From Ophthalmolycus amberensis (Eukaryota > Chordata > Actinopteri > Perciformes > Zoarcidae), in the NCBI GenBank assembly GCA_024529925.1, contig JAFEUB010001429.1:703501-767500 (forward strand): 64,000 nt of DNA. The letters run 5' to 3'. Position 1 is the first letter of the stretch. The number at the start of each line of letters is the position of its first letter. Positions 1 through 11,405 of this stretch are shown here, piece after piece. The position numbers and the translations under genes are program-made. A model generated the notes under the pieces. It saw only the letters and a list, made by a program, of their open reading frames with translations, made no database searches and was not told the DNA's origin.

Positions 1-1647
1 ATGCATTCAGCCTGACAATATGACAAAGATGACATATGAGGAACAACTAAATGAATAGATCACAGGACAGACTGATTTATTAAGCAAATATTGATAAGAT
101 GCAGCGGCATTTACCAATTGACTCAGCAATCGACATTTCAATTAAGTTGCGCTTTGGACAAGCACATTCCATACCACCATCACTCACTGTCATCGTGGTC
201 TGAGGGACATACTGGACTCATAATGAATCCATTCTGTCACTCATCCGGGACTGATTTCTTTCAAACGATATGGCGAATTATAACAGATTTGTATATTGCC
301 CCCCCCCCCCCCCCCTCCCCCCAAACAAATAACTCCGCCGTTACAATCACCTGTGTGTCCATGAAAAAATATGAATCATATCAACATATCAAGGGGCGCA
401 TGATATGAAATGAAAGGAGGAGGCATCTTACCGGCTCAGGAGCGCACAGGTTGCCGAGTCCAGAGAAAACTAAAACTAGATGTTACAATTACCACCCAAA
501 GGCACGACAAGCAACAGTCCAGTGATGACGGAATACCAACAGAGCGCACTAATACAATCCCATCCAGCGGCGCGCAAGTGACCCTTTTCTCCCTCAAGAA
601 TATTTTTTATTCGTTATTTATATCTCAGACTCCGGCTGCCCATTGGTCTCTTCACGCAAGCACGAGTCACAGCGTTGCCTCCCTCTGACGACTAATGAAG
701 CTTCCCTGAGTGCTACTGACAGCCACAATCCACTTTAAGGAGCCTAAAAGGGCGAAAAGGAAAAGCACCAGTGACGTGTGCCCGCCGCCCCTCTGTGCGT
801 CTCCAGGTGTGGGTGGGTGTCACAGGATGGAGACGTGAATATGAAATGTTGTTTTTCTGTGTGGGTTACCTATATCAGTAGACCTTGGGATGACACACAC
901 AGTTGGTCTTGGGAACAGCAGTTCAGAATTTATACAACTCAGTTTCAATGGAAATGTGGAGGCATCCATCAACAGAAGCACTGGCTGTAATATTCACCTT
1001 CATGAGATGACAACATTGCATGCATCATAATTTTTGACCTGCACCCTTTTTTTTAAATTAATAATAACCGTGACATGGACAATAACACAGAGGCATCAAA
1101 GTGAGCTTGGAGGGCGTTGACTCATTGTCATCCTCCTGCCTGCGTCCTGGTCCACCGAACTAACCAGACACCTGCAGCCATTATGTTCAGTCATTGCAAA
1201 TTACACAGCCTTCATCAGAGGGAACTCATACTTTGTCACAAGTGCCATCATGTGATAATAACTCACATATACTGCCTGATAGCATTCCACGAGGATGGAT
1301 TAGCTGTGTGTGTGTGTGTGTGTGTGTGTGTGGGAGAGGCTGTGTAACCTTTAAAGTGATGATAAAGTGTGCACATAGAAAACCCTTCACTGGTCTTAAT
1401 GTACATATCTACATTGAATCATACCTTTATTTGTGTTCCTTTAAAAGTGTCAAGATGTCAACGTCTCACTTCTTCCTGTGTTGAAGCTGTGTTTTATGAA
1501 ACGTTGTAATAATCTGCAGAGTTCCTTGACCCATCAAGGTAGCGCCAACATAACCAGTTTGAACTTGTTTTGCTGGTTGATCAGTTTAGCCTCATTTGTG
1601 ACCATCTGTGCTCTGAACCTTAATCTGCCACTCCGTCACATAAGTCA
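1..1647. other. intergenic DNA, no gene seen
   Basis: No exon-like reading frame with sensible splice sites is visible. A run of C broken by one T lies at about 299-322, and a (TG)n tract lies at 1305-1332. The short open frames here have no recognisable domain and are of the length expected by chance. Confidence 0.6.
1305..1332. repeat. (TG)n microsatellite
   Basis: About 14 uninterrupted TG units are seen directly. It is a simple sequence repeat in intergenic DNA. Confidence 0.95.
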
Positions 1648-2101
1648 AGTTTCCATCCAAATTCTGTGCCAATTTTAACAGTATTTCTGGAAAATAACAT
1701 GCTTTTTCATCCATTGGGCAAAAATGAGGCTTTGGTTCTTTGAGATAAACAGCTGGCGGTGCTGATTCTTCAGAGCAGAGCAATTCAAAAAGAAGAGAGT
1801 GCAGCAAGATGGCGTAATTAAAAGGGGAACGTGAACTAATTGGTGGAAAAGTGGAAAACATGATGGAAATTGATACGTTATCTTTCTTTCATCAAGTTGG
1901 GAAACGTCTCCTCATCGCTGTGGCAAATAAGTGTCATGCTACACAAACATCTGTTTCCATTTTTGCAATTTATTTGTATTGATAAATCAACTTGTCAACC
2001 TCAGCTCAGCATCAAAACTTTTTTCATTTCCATTTCCATATTTGAGACTTTCCGGCACTTCCACTCACATGTAATAATTGACGGGAGGTGAATGGAAACA
2101 C
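1648..2101. repeat. degenerate MITE-like inverted-repeat element
   Basis: The left end reads AGTTTCCATCC and the right end carries the inverted match GAATGGAAAC, giving a roughly 450-bp unit with short inverted ends and no coding capacity. The ends resemble a common fish non-autonomous DNA element that I recall only from memory. No clear target duplication was found, so the boundaries are approximate. Confidence 0.4.
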
Positions 2102-3039
2102 ACTTATAGGCTTCTGAGATCCAGGAGTTTCAATGTCATTCAAATAGTTTCACTATTTGTTCAAATTTGAACTATTTAAATGATGACTAAATATTCAAAG
2201 TTTGATACAGTGCCCCACCCAGTGAGAGCTTTAACAGCGCACATTCTTACTTCCATTTCCACTGCCTTGTTAAGATGAGCTTTTAGGAACTTTCAAACAC
2301 TCCAGAGGAATAATTATCTACAAAATGTTCTTTTTCATGTTATAGTGCAGTGAGACCAGAGGAGAGAACAAAGTCCAGGGCGTAGAAATAGAGTGAGAGT
2401 GCAAAGGACATTCCCATTTAAATGAATAGGAGGATGGTCAGAACTTTTATTGTGTACCGTCACCATTGCAAAAGAACTGTGACCGTTGCAGCAACTAAAT
2501 CTTTATATTTCTTTGGTCAACGCACAGTGCTGAATGCAACTAGTCAAGTGACCAAACAGTTCGATGTCCGTTCTACTCTCATTCTATTTCGATGGTTCAG
2601 GGTGTGGTCCATAATTGAATGGGAGCCTCAACGACTGGATACATTAAAACCAAGTCGTAAGAGCCATTTTGCTGTTTTTGGTTTGTACAACCTCCCACCA
2701 CATGGGGGCGTAGTGCCGGTGTGAATCCGTGGACAGGTAATATAATCAGTGCAGGTCATTGGACACAGGTTGTTGCTAATAGGCAGAAGCAAACAGTTTT
2801 TGACCGTGAAGATTTAACGAATGCAAATGTTATGATGTATTAGTTTTATGGATAAAATGGATAACTGAAGAGAAAGTGGTGAACTCTGATTATGTGAGAA
2901 ATAAAATGCCTATATTCGAAACTGGACTTTGTTATTTATGGCACGCGTCAGAACAAGCATTACAGCAACTGTCGTGACTTTTTTATTGGGAAGCAACGGT
3001 CACTACACAAGTGATTCAAAATATATAATTTACACTTAT
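2102..3039. other. intergenic DNA, nothing recognised
   Basis: AT-rich unique-looking sequence. An open frame of about 100 codons at 2422-2724 has no recognisable domain and no supporting splice or promoter context, so it is not called as a gene. Confidence 0.5.
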
Positions 3040-3500
3040 AGTTTTAGCCACGGCCCTATAGTGATGGCAATGGCAGTTGGTCCACCACTTTGGTCCAGGT
3101 TGAAATAACTCAACCACTATTAGATCGATCGCCATGACATTTGGTACCAACATCCATGGTGAAATTAGGTGATCCCCTGAACTTTCATGTAGCTGCATCA
3201 TCATGTAAACATTTCAGTTTGTCCACGACTCAAAGGTTTGACTTAACATCTGACAAACCAGTGGCATCCCCGTCGGCCTCGGCTGTCCTTTGTTTATGAG
3301 TGCTAATTAGCAAATGTAAGCATGCTAACACGCTAAACAAAGAGCATAGTACACATTATATGTGCTTAGCATCAGCATGTTAGAATGATAGGGTGCTGAA
3401 ATCAGCATTTAGCTCAAAGCACTGCTGTGTCGAAATGCAGCCTCAGAGATACGCTAGTGTGGCTGTAGACTACTGGATACTTTCATCTCTTTAGGAATCT
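3040..3500 (+). repeat. dispersed fish repeat, copy 1
   Basis: The stretch contains blocks such as TTTGGTACCAACATCCATGG, then GTGATCCCCTGAACTTTCAT, then a GCTAATTAGCAAATGTAAGC block with repeated GCTAAC/GTTAGC words. The same order of blocks recurs in reverse orientation near 47580-48125, and in part at 56930-57200. It is therefore a dispersed family, probably a non-autonomous DNA element. It has no open frame of its own. Confidence 0.6.
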
Positions 3501-4130
3501 AGAAATCCTTAGAATGAAAGTCTGGGAAGGAAGCGTGCTCTTTGTTCAAACTGTTCTCAGACTAAGGTCCACACAGAGGTCATGCCTTGAGATTATTGAG
3601 CACAAATTGTTTCATTTTAAAGCATCACATGGCCAAAAGCTCTGGGAACAACTGGTTTAAGCAGTTTCTGACACTCACTGTGAAGAGCTCCGTATAATGG
3701 CTGGTAACAATGCATGATAACAAACACGTAAAGATAATGTTGAATAATGTTATATTTGTCTTGCAGTTGAATTTGGATTAGTAGTTGATAATTGATCATT
3801 TTGTATGGTCTTCCTGTTTATTAGTACAGTCTTAAAGGCCATGGAAACACATACACACAGAGCACGTCTGGTTATTTCACATGAAATATTTTATGTATTT
3901 TTTGTAGGGAGCGGAAAAATGTCACAATTAACTTTACATCTTTTTGTAGTCCAACTTCTATACATTTATGCTTCCATTCAGCTTTGTCAACAATATGTTA
4001 TTTGCAGATGAAATATGTAAAGAGATACATAACTGTCACAACATCTTCAAAATGCACAAAGACAAACGTAGCAGCTACGTGTGAACAGAGCCGGGCCTGT
4101 CAAGGCCTCGGTTGTTTCCGTAAAACATTT
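3501..4130. other. intergenic DNA and likely 3' UTR of the minus-strand gene
   Basis: No coding exon is seen. A TTTATT at 3817-3822 (AATAAA on the minus strand) could be the polyadenylation signal of the erich2-like gene, whose stop codon is at 4131-4133. That would give a 3' UTR of about 310 bases. This is inference. Confidence 0.4.
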
Positions 4131-6963
4131 TCAGGCGGAAATGTGACAAGGAGGACACGGCTTGTGTCTGTTTTCTTGCTTTTCTTCTTCATCATCATCT
4201 GAGGGTGAGGAGGAGGAGCAAGATGAAGAGGAGCAGCTTGAGCTCTGAGATGACTCCTCATCGCTCCCAGAGTCCTCCTCATCATCATCATCTTCTTCTT
4301 CCTCCTCCTCAGTGCTCTGCTCTGCCTCTTGCTCTAATAGAAAAGACATGATACAAACTGGTGACGTGTTTTGGAATGTGCAGAGTGAGTGTTGGCGTTC
4401 GTATAAAACAGAAGGACTCTCACCCTCCAACAGCTTCCCCAGGATCAGCGGGAGGAACTCAGAGGCCTCAGGAATTGTCTGGTTCGTAGATGAGAACTGG
4501 AAGGAGGAGAGAAGAGGCAGCATTGGCTGCCTTCACCGGTGGCTGATTTATTGACTGACAGACATACGGTTGATGGATGCAGGACACTTACTCATCCGAC
4601 ACAGTTTGCTGGCCACCAGGTAGTCTCTGTCCATCACAGCTCCGAGGAACTGGAAACACACATTTTCACTTCAGTTTCAATTTTCTCCCGACTAAGTATA
4701 CCCAGGGTAAGTAAAATATACATCTTTGACTAAAATCAATTGATTCCTGGCATCTGAAATAAAACAAGAAGTTGCTGCGGTTTAACCAGTCCTCTCAACA
4801 GAGCATTGAAGTGTGCAGATATTTGATGGTGATCCGTCACTTTACCTTCATTATCAGCTGCACTGGTGCCTTAATGTCTTCATCCTCAACATCCTCTTCC
4901 TCTGTCTGGTCTTCCTCCACATTTGGCTCATGTGTCGTGAGAGGCATAGCTGGTGGAGGAGAATGTGTTGTTCCTCCTGACAAACACCATCACCAGTTTC
5001 TTTCTTTATTACTTTGCGTTTAGTTCTACAACTACCTACCTGTTAGTATTGAGTCTGGGGGCTCAACGCTTCTCAAGTCTTTGATTTTCACCTCGTCATC
5101 GGGCACTGCAGCCAACTGCGTGTGTTCTCCAACCCTGAAATCACATTTAGGATTTTAAACTGTGTGTTGGGAAACATTTCATTTGTCTGATCACCCACGA
5201 TGTGAATTCATACCTTGGTGTTATCTTGGTGGATTCCTTTGGGGAGAACTCTACAGGGGAACCACAGACATACAAGACATTTAATTCAGCCAGGAAACCC
5301 TTGCATGGCTTTTTTATATTTTTTGGGGCACAATAGTATATAATGGTAACCTTGTGTGAATAGAAACAAGCTAAAAATGTTTGTTGATATGATGCTGTAA
5401 ACAAAACATGAAACATTCTGGAACAGTCTGGAGAAATGATGAGGAAAAAATGACACAGAGAGCAAAGTTTGCTTTTAGTGTGTGCAGCATGTCACAGCTA
5501 GTGACTGTTTGTGACTAACTACATTTCCCAGAATGACTTTTGACAAATTTAACAAGCAAGCACCAACACATACATCCATATGCTTGTGGAGAGTGATCCA
5601 CAGCAATTGCAATGGAGCAAACAGTGTTTACCTGAGGGGGAGCCGGAGGGTGGGTGCAAGGCTTCTATAGTTTTCTGCTATATTGCCCTGAACAGTGAAT
5701 AAAGCACCTTTAACGTGTCTAAGGGTTGCACTGCATTCTGATCTTTTGACCAAAATGAATACATTTTTTCTTTTCGATTGAGATATTGTAATTTTTGAAA
5801 ACACTTTGTGAAATAACACTGATGACATGAGGTTTCCTTCAATCTCAGGGAGTTCACCACCACATACTGTCTGTATCCGGCACGGCCACACTTGGAAACC
5901 CAGACTTTTGAGTCTCTTGGCAAGAAACCTCAAGGAAGGAATACAAATAATAATAATTACAGTTGTGACACAAAACGTGTTTCTGTCAATCCAGTCTTGG
6001 TGTCTGTACCAGAATACTTACCTTTACAGAACGAAGCAGCTGGGCTGGAAGACTCCTGCTGGATGCAAAAAAGTAAATAAAAAAATAAAAATACTGGATA
6101 AAGAATTATGTGAAATGTATATTTGCTGAGATGGGACTTTTCTTACCGAGGTTTATCAGTGACTTTGTTTTCCCCCATGTTGTCTAGAACATAATGAGAA
6201 TGTAAGTCTGTCATTAAAGGCAGGTGAGCAGCACAAGAACAAGGTGGAACTTAGGTAAAATATTATGTCTTTCATGTCAGCTTTAAAAAGGGAAGCAAGT
6301 CAGGATGTGGTGTTAAATAGGCTGAAGTCTTACCATTGGGTTTGTACATCTCAGCATGAGCAGAGGTAACTTCTGCTGCCAACTACATCCAGATAGAGTG
6401 ATCAAAACTATTTTAATATTCATACAGTACAGTAGCAATGCTCAAGCATGGTCAATGTATAACCTACTCAAACAACACTACATATCATCATTCATAATAA
6501 AAACACATAAACCTGTGTTAATATCAAACTAGTGCAATAAAACAGAACAGTTGACTTTCTTCTGTAGTGTTTACCTGTTTCTGTGGACCCGTGGAGGATT
6601 TCCCCAAACACTCTAACCTGAACATGAAATTACAGAAGTCATGTAACTTTCTTGTTGTTTGTGAATTAATTAGCATGGATTTTAAAATCCTAACGTTTCA
6701 ATAAGGATTTAAGGTTAACATGTGATACTTCAGTGGAGCTTACTGTGTGTTGTTTAACTCGTTACGTGTTTTATTTAGTCAATGGAAGCTGCTGAAGCAA
6801 CATTCGTGGTACTGAAATAACTGACGTTACGTCTTCAATCATGACGTCCAGTTACGAAGGCAGCTAGCTAGGTGCTAACTAGCTTAAATTAGCAGGTAAA
6901 GTTAGCTAACGTTGTTATAATGTTGTGAACTAACGTTAAGGCACCATGTGCTCACCTGCTCAT
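4131..6963 (-). CDS. glutamate-rich protein 2 (ERICH2-like), 11 coding exons, with an apparent frameshift
   Basis: Coding exons, in transcription order: 6963-6956, 6617-6575, 6382-6334, 6183-6147, 6055-6022, 5248-5214, 5134-5040, 4976-4846, 4649-4592, 4496-4424 and 4333-4131. All introns are GT-AG and all phases fit. The product would be about 254 residues. It starts MSRLECLGKSS, has an acidic middle, then a conserved block (FLGAVMDRDYLVASKLCRM joined to ILIYEPDN and PEASEFLPLILGKLLE), and ends in a Glu/Asp/Ser-rich tail. I recognise that block as typical of ERICH2, a testis-enriched protein of unknown function. Exon 10 is 73 nt instead of the 72 the frame needs. An extra T follows ILIYEPDN and gives a stop one codon later unless corrected. 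This is either a base error in the sequence or a real loss of the C-terminus. The middle intron acceptor at 6055 is NAGNAG. Identity is fairly sure from the motif; the exon 1 start is less so. Confidence 0.7.
4424..4496 (-). other. erich2 exon 10 carrying a +1 frameshift
   Basis: Read from the exon 9 phase, the exon gives ILIYEPDN, then serine, then a TGA stop. Removing one T of the AATTCC word restores PEASEFLPLILGKLLE and the correct phase into the last exon, whose frame stays open for 66 further codons. The splice sites on both sides are intact. Open coding on both sides argues for a recent change or a sequence error rather than old decay. Confidence 0.75.
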
Positions 6964-7094
6964 GGATGAAGAGAAACGTCTGCACCCTGAGCACTCTTTT
7001 TTTTAATTATGTAACTTTTCGATAATGTTGAACACGTTCAACAAGGTTTTCTTTATGGTTAACTAAGCTAGCTAGCTAAGTTATAGTCACTGTG

Positions 7095-7124
7095 GTTGTA
7101 ACGCAACATCGTTGGCATAGTAAC
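7095..7124. promoter_or_regulatory. RFX-type X-box upstream of erich2
   Basis: GTTGGCATAGTAAC at 7111-7124 differs at one fixed position from the X-box consensus GTYNCCATRGNAAC that RFX factors bind in ciliary gene promoters. A second dyad, GTTG...CAAC, lies at 7095-7107. Both are about 135-160 bases upstream of the predicted erich2 start codon. Function is inferred from motif and position only. Confidence 0.5.
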
Positions 7125-7351
7125 GGAGCTACTCCGACACGATGTTGCCTTCAAGTAGCTGGCGGAAATTTTGTAATTATAAAAATATGCAGGTCACATA
7201 CAGATTAATGTTGTGCCATGACATTCGGAGTATGGAGAAAGCCGAGTACTGTACCTAGTTGTTTTTTTATTTTAAATAGGCAATTAATGCAATTCCTGTT
7301 CATTGTATGGGTTGTTAAATAGCCCATTATATGACGTTACCTGTGTTATAC

Positions 7352-7403
7352 AAGTTTAGTCATGTTTTGTCTTATTATATTAAGACAGAACATGACTAAA
7401 CTT
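7352..7403. repeat. 23-bp-stem hairpin with 6-base loop
   Basis: Bases 7352-7374 and 7381-7403 are reverse complements with a single mismatch, separated by TTATAT. Pairing stops abruptly outside the arms. The stem is too short and too perfect for a typical animal microRNA precursor. It may be the relic of a palindromic insertion. Confidence 0.85.
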
Positions 7404-10059
7404 TTATTATAATTATTCTAATATTCCTAATTCAGCTGTTTATATCCCACTCAGTTTGCAACAGTAGTGCAAAGTTGTTTTGGCTGCTTTATTGCGAAAT
7501 AAATAAATTTATTGGAATGCACAAAAAGTATTGTTCACACTATTCAAGCTCAGAAATAAAGAGATTTTCTTCTCTCCCTGGCCCCTCTTACACATAGCCT
7601 GTAGCTGTTTCCATCCACCCTCCGTGTCAGCCATATTTCATCCAATAAGTAGCTGTAACTGCTACATTAGCTGCTCATACATCGAAAGAGCTGCCCTCTG
7701 TCTTGAATGTGTGTGTCAATGTGTGTGTGTATGAGAATGTGAGGGTTGAGGTATTGTGTGTGTGGTTAATAGGTTCAGGTCTCCTCTGCACTTGCCTCTA
7801 TTGTTTCACGGTTGTCTAATAATCTCAGGAAGATATAAACCATCAGACTGACAGGCTGACAACTCAGACTTCCTGCAGAGACTAAATTAGCACATGAGTG
7901 ACATGCTTGTTCATTTTTGAGTTTGAAGCACAGTTTACAGAAAGTTGAGGTTAGTTTGGACTGCTAAATGTGCATGCCTACCTCTTACCTTCCTGCACCC
8001 TGTCACACACCACACACACATCAATTAGGCGGTGCAGTGAAGTTGCTCGGACTGAGCTCCCCCCCTTGGGTTCCCTCTCACTGAACCGTGTGCATGTGTG
8101 TATTTAGTGAGTGTGTACATGTGCTTCAGTGTAGACTGTATGTGTTTTCACGAGTGTAAAAAGTGGAGAGGAGGCAATCAGTCTTATATACTGTAGAGTT
8201 TGCCTTGTCGCTGCATTAGCAGAAGAAACCCAGCAAAGAAATGGACAAGAACACATCCACTATAGTCGAATGTCGTGGAATTCTTCATCTTTTAGATTAC
8301 ATTTAAAAAACAGTATATTAAATTTAGTTTCATAAACTTAGTTCAGGAACGGGACCACGCCCAGAACACGGCTCATTTCCCCTGCACAAGTATTTAAGCT
8401 CAACGCACCTGTTCACTTCCTCTTCGACTCCGTTCTCTCATCCCTCCCCCCCAACCCCATTATTTGTTTTCCTATTTTTTCTCTCTTGCAGGATTACAGG
8501 AACGACAGGGGACTCTGCACCTGCCGGAGCTTCCCAGAGATGGCCCCACTCAACAGTCTCCGTTCCCACCAGCCGCCGGACACCAACTGTCCTCCATCAC
8601 TTCCCTTCATCCTTCTACCTCTAAGCACAACTAGGGAAAAAAGTCTCAGGAGTGCACACACGGTCCTGCATGGAGGTTATTGACCCCTGAAGTCCTGCAT
8701 TTAGTTGGGAACATGTTGCATTCATTAAATGTTGCTCACGTAAATCCGTCGCTGCTTTCTCCTGACTAAATAAAGGCCCATTAATTCCTTGCAGCATTAC
8801 AGGTGCACAATTCAAACCGTTCGGACACACGGGACACCTTTCATGCATGAGACCAGAAATGAGCTTCAGTTTGGGAAGAGGCCCCAAACTCTTTTCCATT
8901 TGACGCATAGACAAAGGCATGGCTAATTTGAACCCTCTAAACCTTACTGAGCCTCAGCTCATGCTGTGCAGTTTAAACCCACAGGACTTAATCTTACATT
9001 CTAGTGGAGATCCCGGTTTCTAAAGACACTTACGGTATGTCAGGCTGAATTTAGAGGAAATGGGTAAAAGTCTAGAAAGATTATGAATGCTGCAGCCACT
9101 GAAATATGGAGTCTTGGATTTGCATATTTCAATCAGTGTAAACGTGCTTCAATGAAAAGTTGGAACAAGTGCAGATGGAGGACCATGGATGCAGACCATG
9201 GAAAGAGATGACTTTTCCAACCGGAAATCTATTGAAGAGGGAAAATGAAGAAAGTTTTGTTTATATGTGTTATTAAATCCCCTGGTTTTCAATCTTTTTT
9301 TATGTCTCTATGACATTAAATATTCAAGACTAAATATGTAACAATTAGAGTTAAAGTTTTGGGGGCAAAGTTACTGGTATTGACTCATCATCAAAGTACT
9401 CAAAACTGCTTCTGTGGTAATTACCATGGACCACATTTTTGCCATGATGGCACACACAGTCAGTCTCACAACATAAAAACAATACCAGCCACATGCTGTT
9501 GCAGCTGGTAAAAATACAGAAACATCTCTTGAAATAACCAAAACTGCTCACAGAACGTCCTGTCTTCATGTCGGACCCCATTGCTTATATAAGAAGCTGC
9601 AGACACTTGGTTTTCACAGCTTTTGAGAGCCTGTCTTCATCAATATCCAAAAATAGATGTATTGATTCAATTAGCTAATTAAAATGTCTGCCTTCATCTG
9701 AGTTTCCAGACCCAACCACTCACGTAAGATCTGATTTTACAGCAATTTAGCTAATTCAGGTCAAAATTCAAAAACACCAATATTGGTGGAACGTGAGGCA
9801 CAAAAGCTGCTCCGACTTTGTCACCTTGTTTTTATGGAGAACCCCCCACCCGCCTCAACTTCTGGTGCCCAACAACAGACAGACGGAGAGAGCCACAAAA
9901 TGCACACACACAGCTCCAGCAGCCCATCAGGCACACCTGCCATGGACGGTTGATGGGAAAATATATTCCACACAGAGGACATGATAACAGAATCATTTCA
10001 CACTTCAGTGGTCCTCTACACATTCTCTTTGTGTGCATTTATGAGCTTGTGTGTGTGTC

Positions 10060-10061
<2 letters not shown>

Positions 10062-10093
<32 letters not shown>
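10062..10093. repeat. (GT)n microsatellite
   Basis: About 16 uninterrupted GT units, followed by a short GAGT-rich tail. Confidence 0.95.
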
Positions 10094-10095
<2 letters not shown>

Positions 10096-10608
10096 AGTGA
10101 GTGAGTGAGCATGCACATCTATTAGTGTGCTGGCGGGTTGTATGTACTGTATGTTCCTTGAGAGACTCCCACATTTACATTTGATGAGCCCCGAGGCTGC
10201 AAAAGAGAACCCAGAGCTGGAAAAAGGGACAGGAGGACTCATCGCGGTCCTTCAGGACATCACCATGTGGAATGTGAATCGTGTATTTCCGTGATGGAAC
10301 GCCACTGAACACACTGTTCCCATCATTAACGGGGATCCGCGTTAACAAAACGAAGCAACGTCACGCTGTCATAAGGACCTCATCTGTATGAGTTTGTGTG
10401 TGTGCATGTGGCACTTTTGACGCTCATGTTGCTGTGTCCTCGGGCCCGCGTGTTTATGAAGCATCTGTGCAGGTCTATCAGTGCGGTGAGGTGTGTGACG
10501 ATCCATCCTCACGCCTCGCAGCCTCTGGCAGACTGAGGGCTAATAATAAATGCAAATTGCAATCAGAGGAGCAGATCGGAGCTGGAGAGGATAATTGCTC
10601 TATTATGG

Positions 10609-10651
10609 CTGTGTGTGTGTGTGTGTGTGCGTGCGTGTGTGCGTGTGTGTA
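10609..10651. repeat. imperfect (GT)n microsatellite
   Basis: A GT tract interrupted by several GC dinucleotides. Confidence 0.9.
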
Positions 10652-11405
10652 TCTTGTGTAACGCGGGGGGGGCACTTACCAATGCCAGGTGCTGACGTCA
10701 CAAACAGACTGCGTAACGAGACCAGTGAGGTGTTGCAAGTATCGATTTATTTATCGGAAAAAAATGTACTTTTCCAGTACGAGGGCCAAGTAAGGCTAAT
10801 TAGAGTGTGTGATGTAACGGCGGGGCCACAGATCAAATGAAAGAAAGACATCTACACTACAAGCTGCTCCTGAATGCCACTGTTTGAAAATCGGTGTTTG
10901 AAGCACACAGCTGTGGGAATATCGTGTGAATTCAGTGTCATTTACAGATGAGGCCTGGAATGTGTCTTTCCCCGCTGTGACACTCCTTCATTTCTCCATT
11001 TCATTTAAGTTATTAGGATCCTCATTAGCTTCATCAAAACAGAGGCTGGTTTATTCCTCATGGGGTGAACACACACACACATACACACACATTTCATTAT
11101 CAGACAATCCAAAAATCCATTTAAAACATGGTACCATCTCACAATGAACAAAACCAGAGAAACAACAACAAAAACAAATAAAGAAACAACAAATCTTTTC
11201 AAGAATAAAATGCTATTCAGGTAAATAATGTAACCTCTCTAACTACCTCTTATGTGACTCACGGACATCTATGACTCAACCCAACTTCCTGCATGTAAAC
11301 AATACTACAAGACTTCCATGAAACCACGGCTCCAAAGTATTCTTAATACAACAAAGTAAACTGCACATCTTTGAGGCAAGACACATTTTCCATCTAGAAC
11401 TGCTG

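Larger units (their letters stand above)
7404..11405. other. intergenic DNA with scattered simple repeats
   Basis: No convincing exon is seen. A TATTTAAG word near 8390 is followed by a pyrimidine-rich stretch and an acceptor-like TCTTGCAG near 8485-8491. The frame after it (8486-8683) has no recognisable domain, so a noncoding transcript or an old LTR remains possible but unproved. GT-rich microsatellites lie at 10062-10093 and 10609-10651. Confidence 0.5.

Noticed and set aside
5628..5933. 101-codon minus-strand frame within the largest erich2 intron, with splice-like edges
   Set aside because: Its entry and exit phases do not fit the exons on either side, whereas those exons join in frame without it. 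No recognisable domain.
7352..7403. Hairpin as a microRNA precursor
   Set aside because: The stem is only 23 bp, the loop 6 bases, and pairing does not extend beyond the arms as a normal precursor requires.
8486..8683. 65-codon frame after an acceptor-like TCTTGCAG with a TATA-like word upstream
   Set aside because: No domain, no matching upstream donor and no further exon were found.
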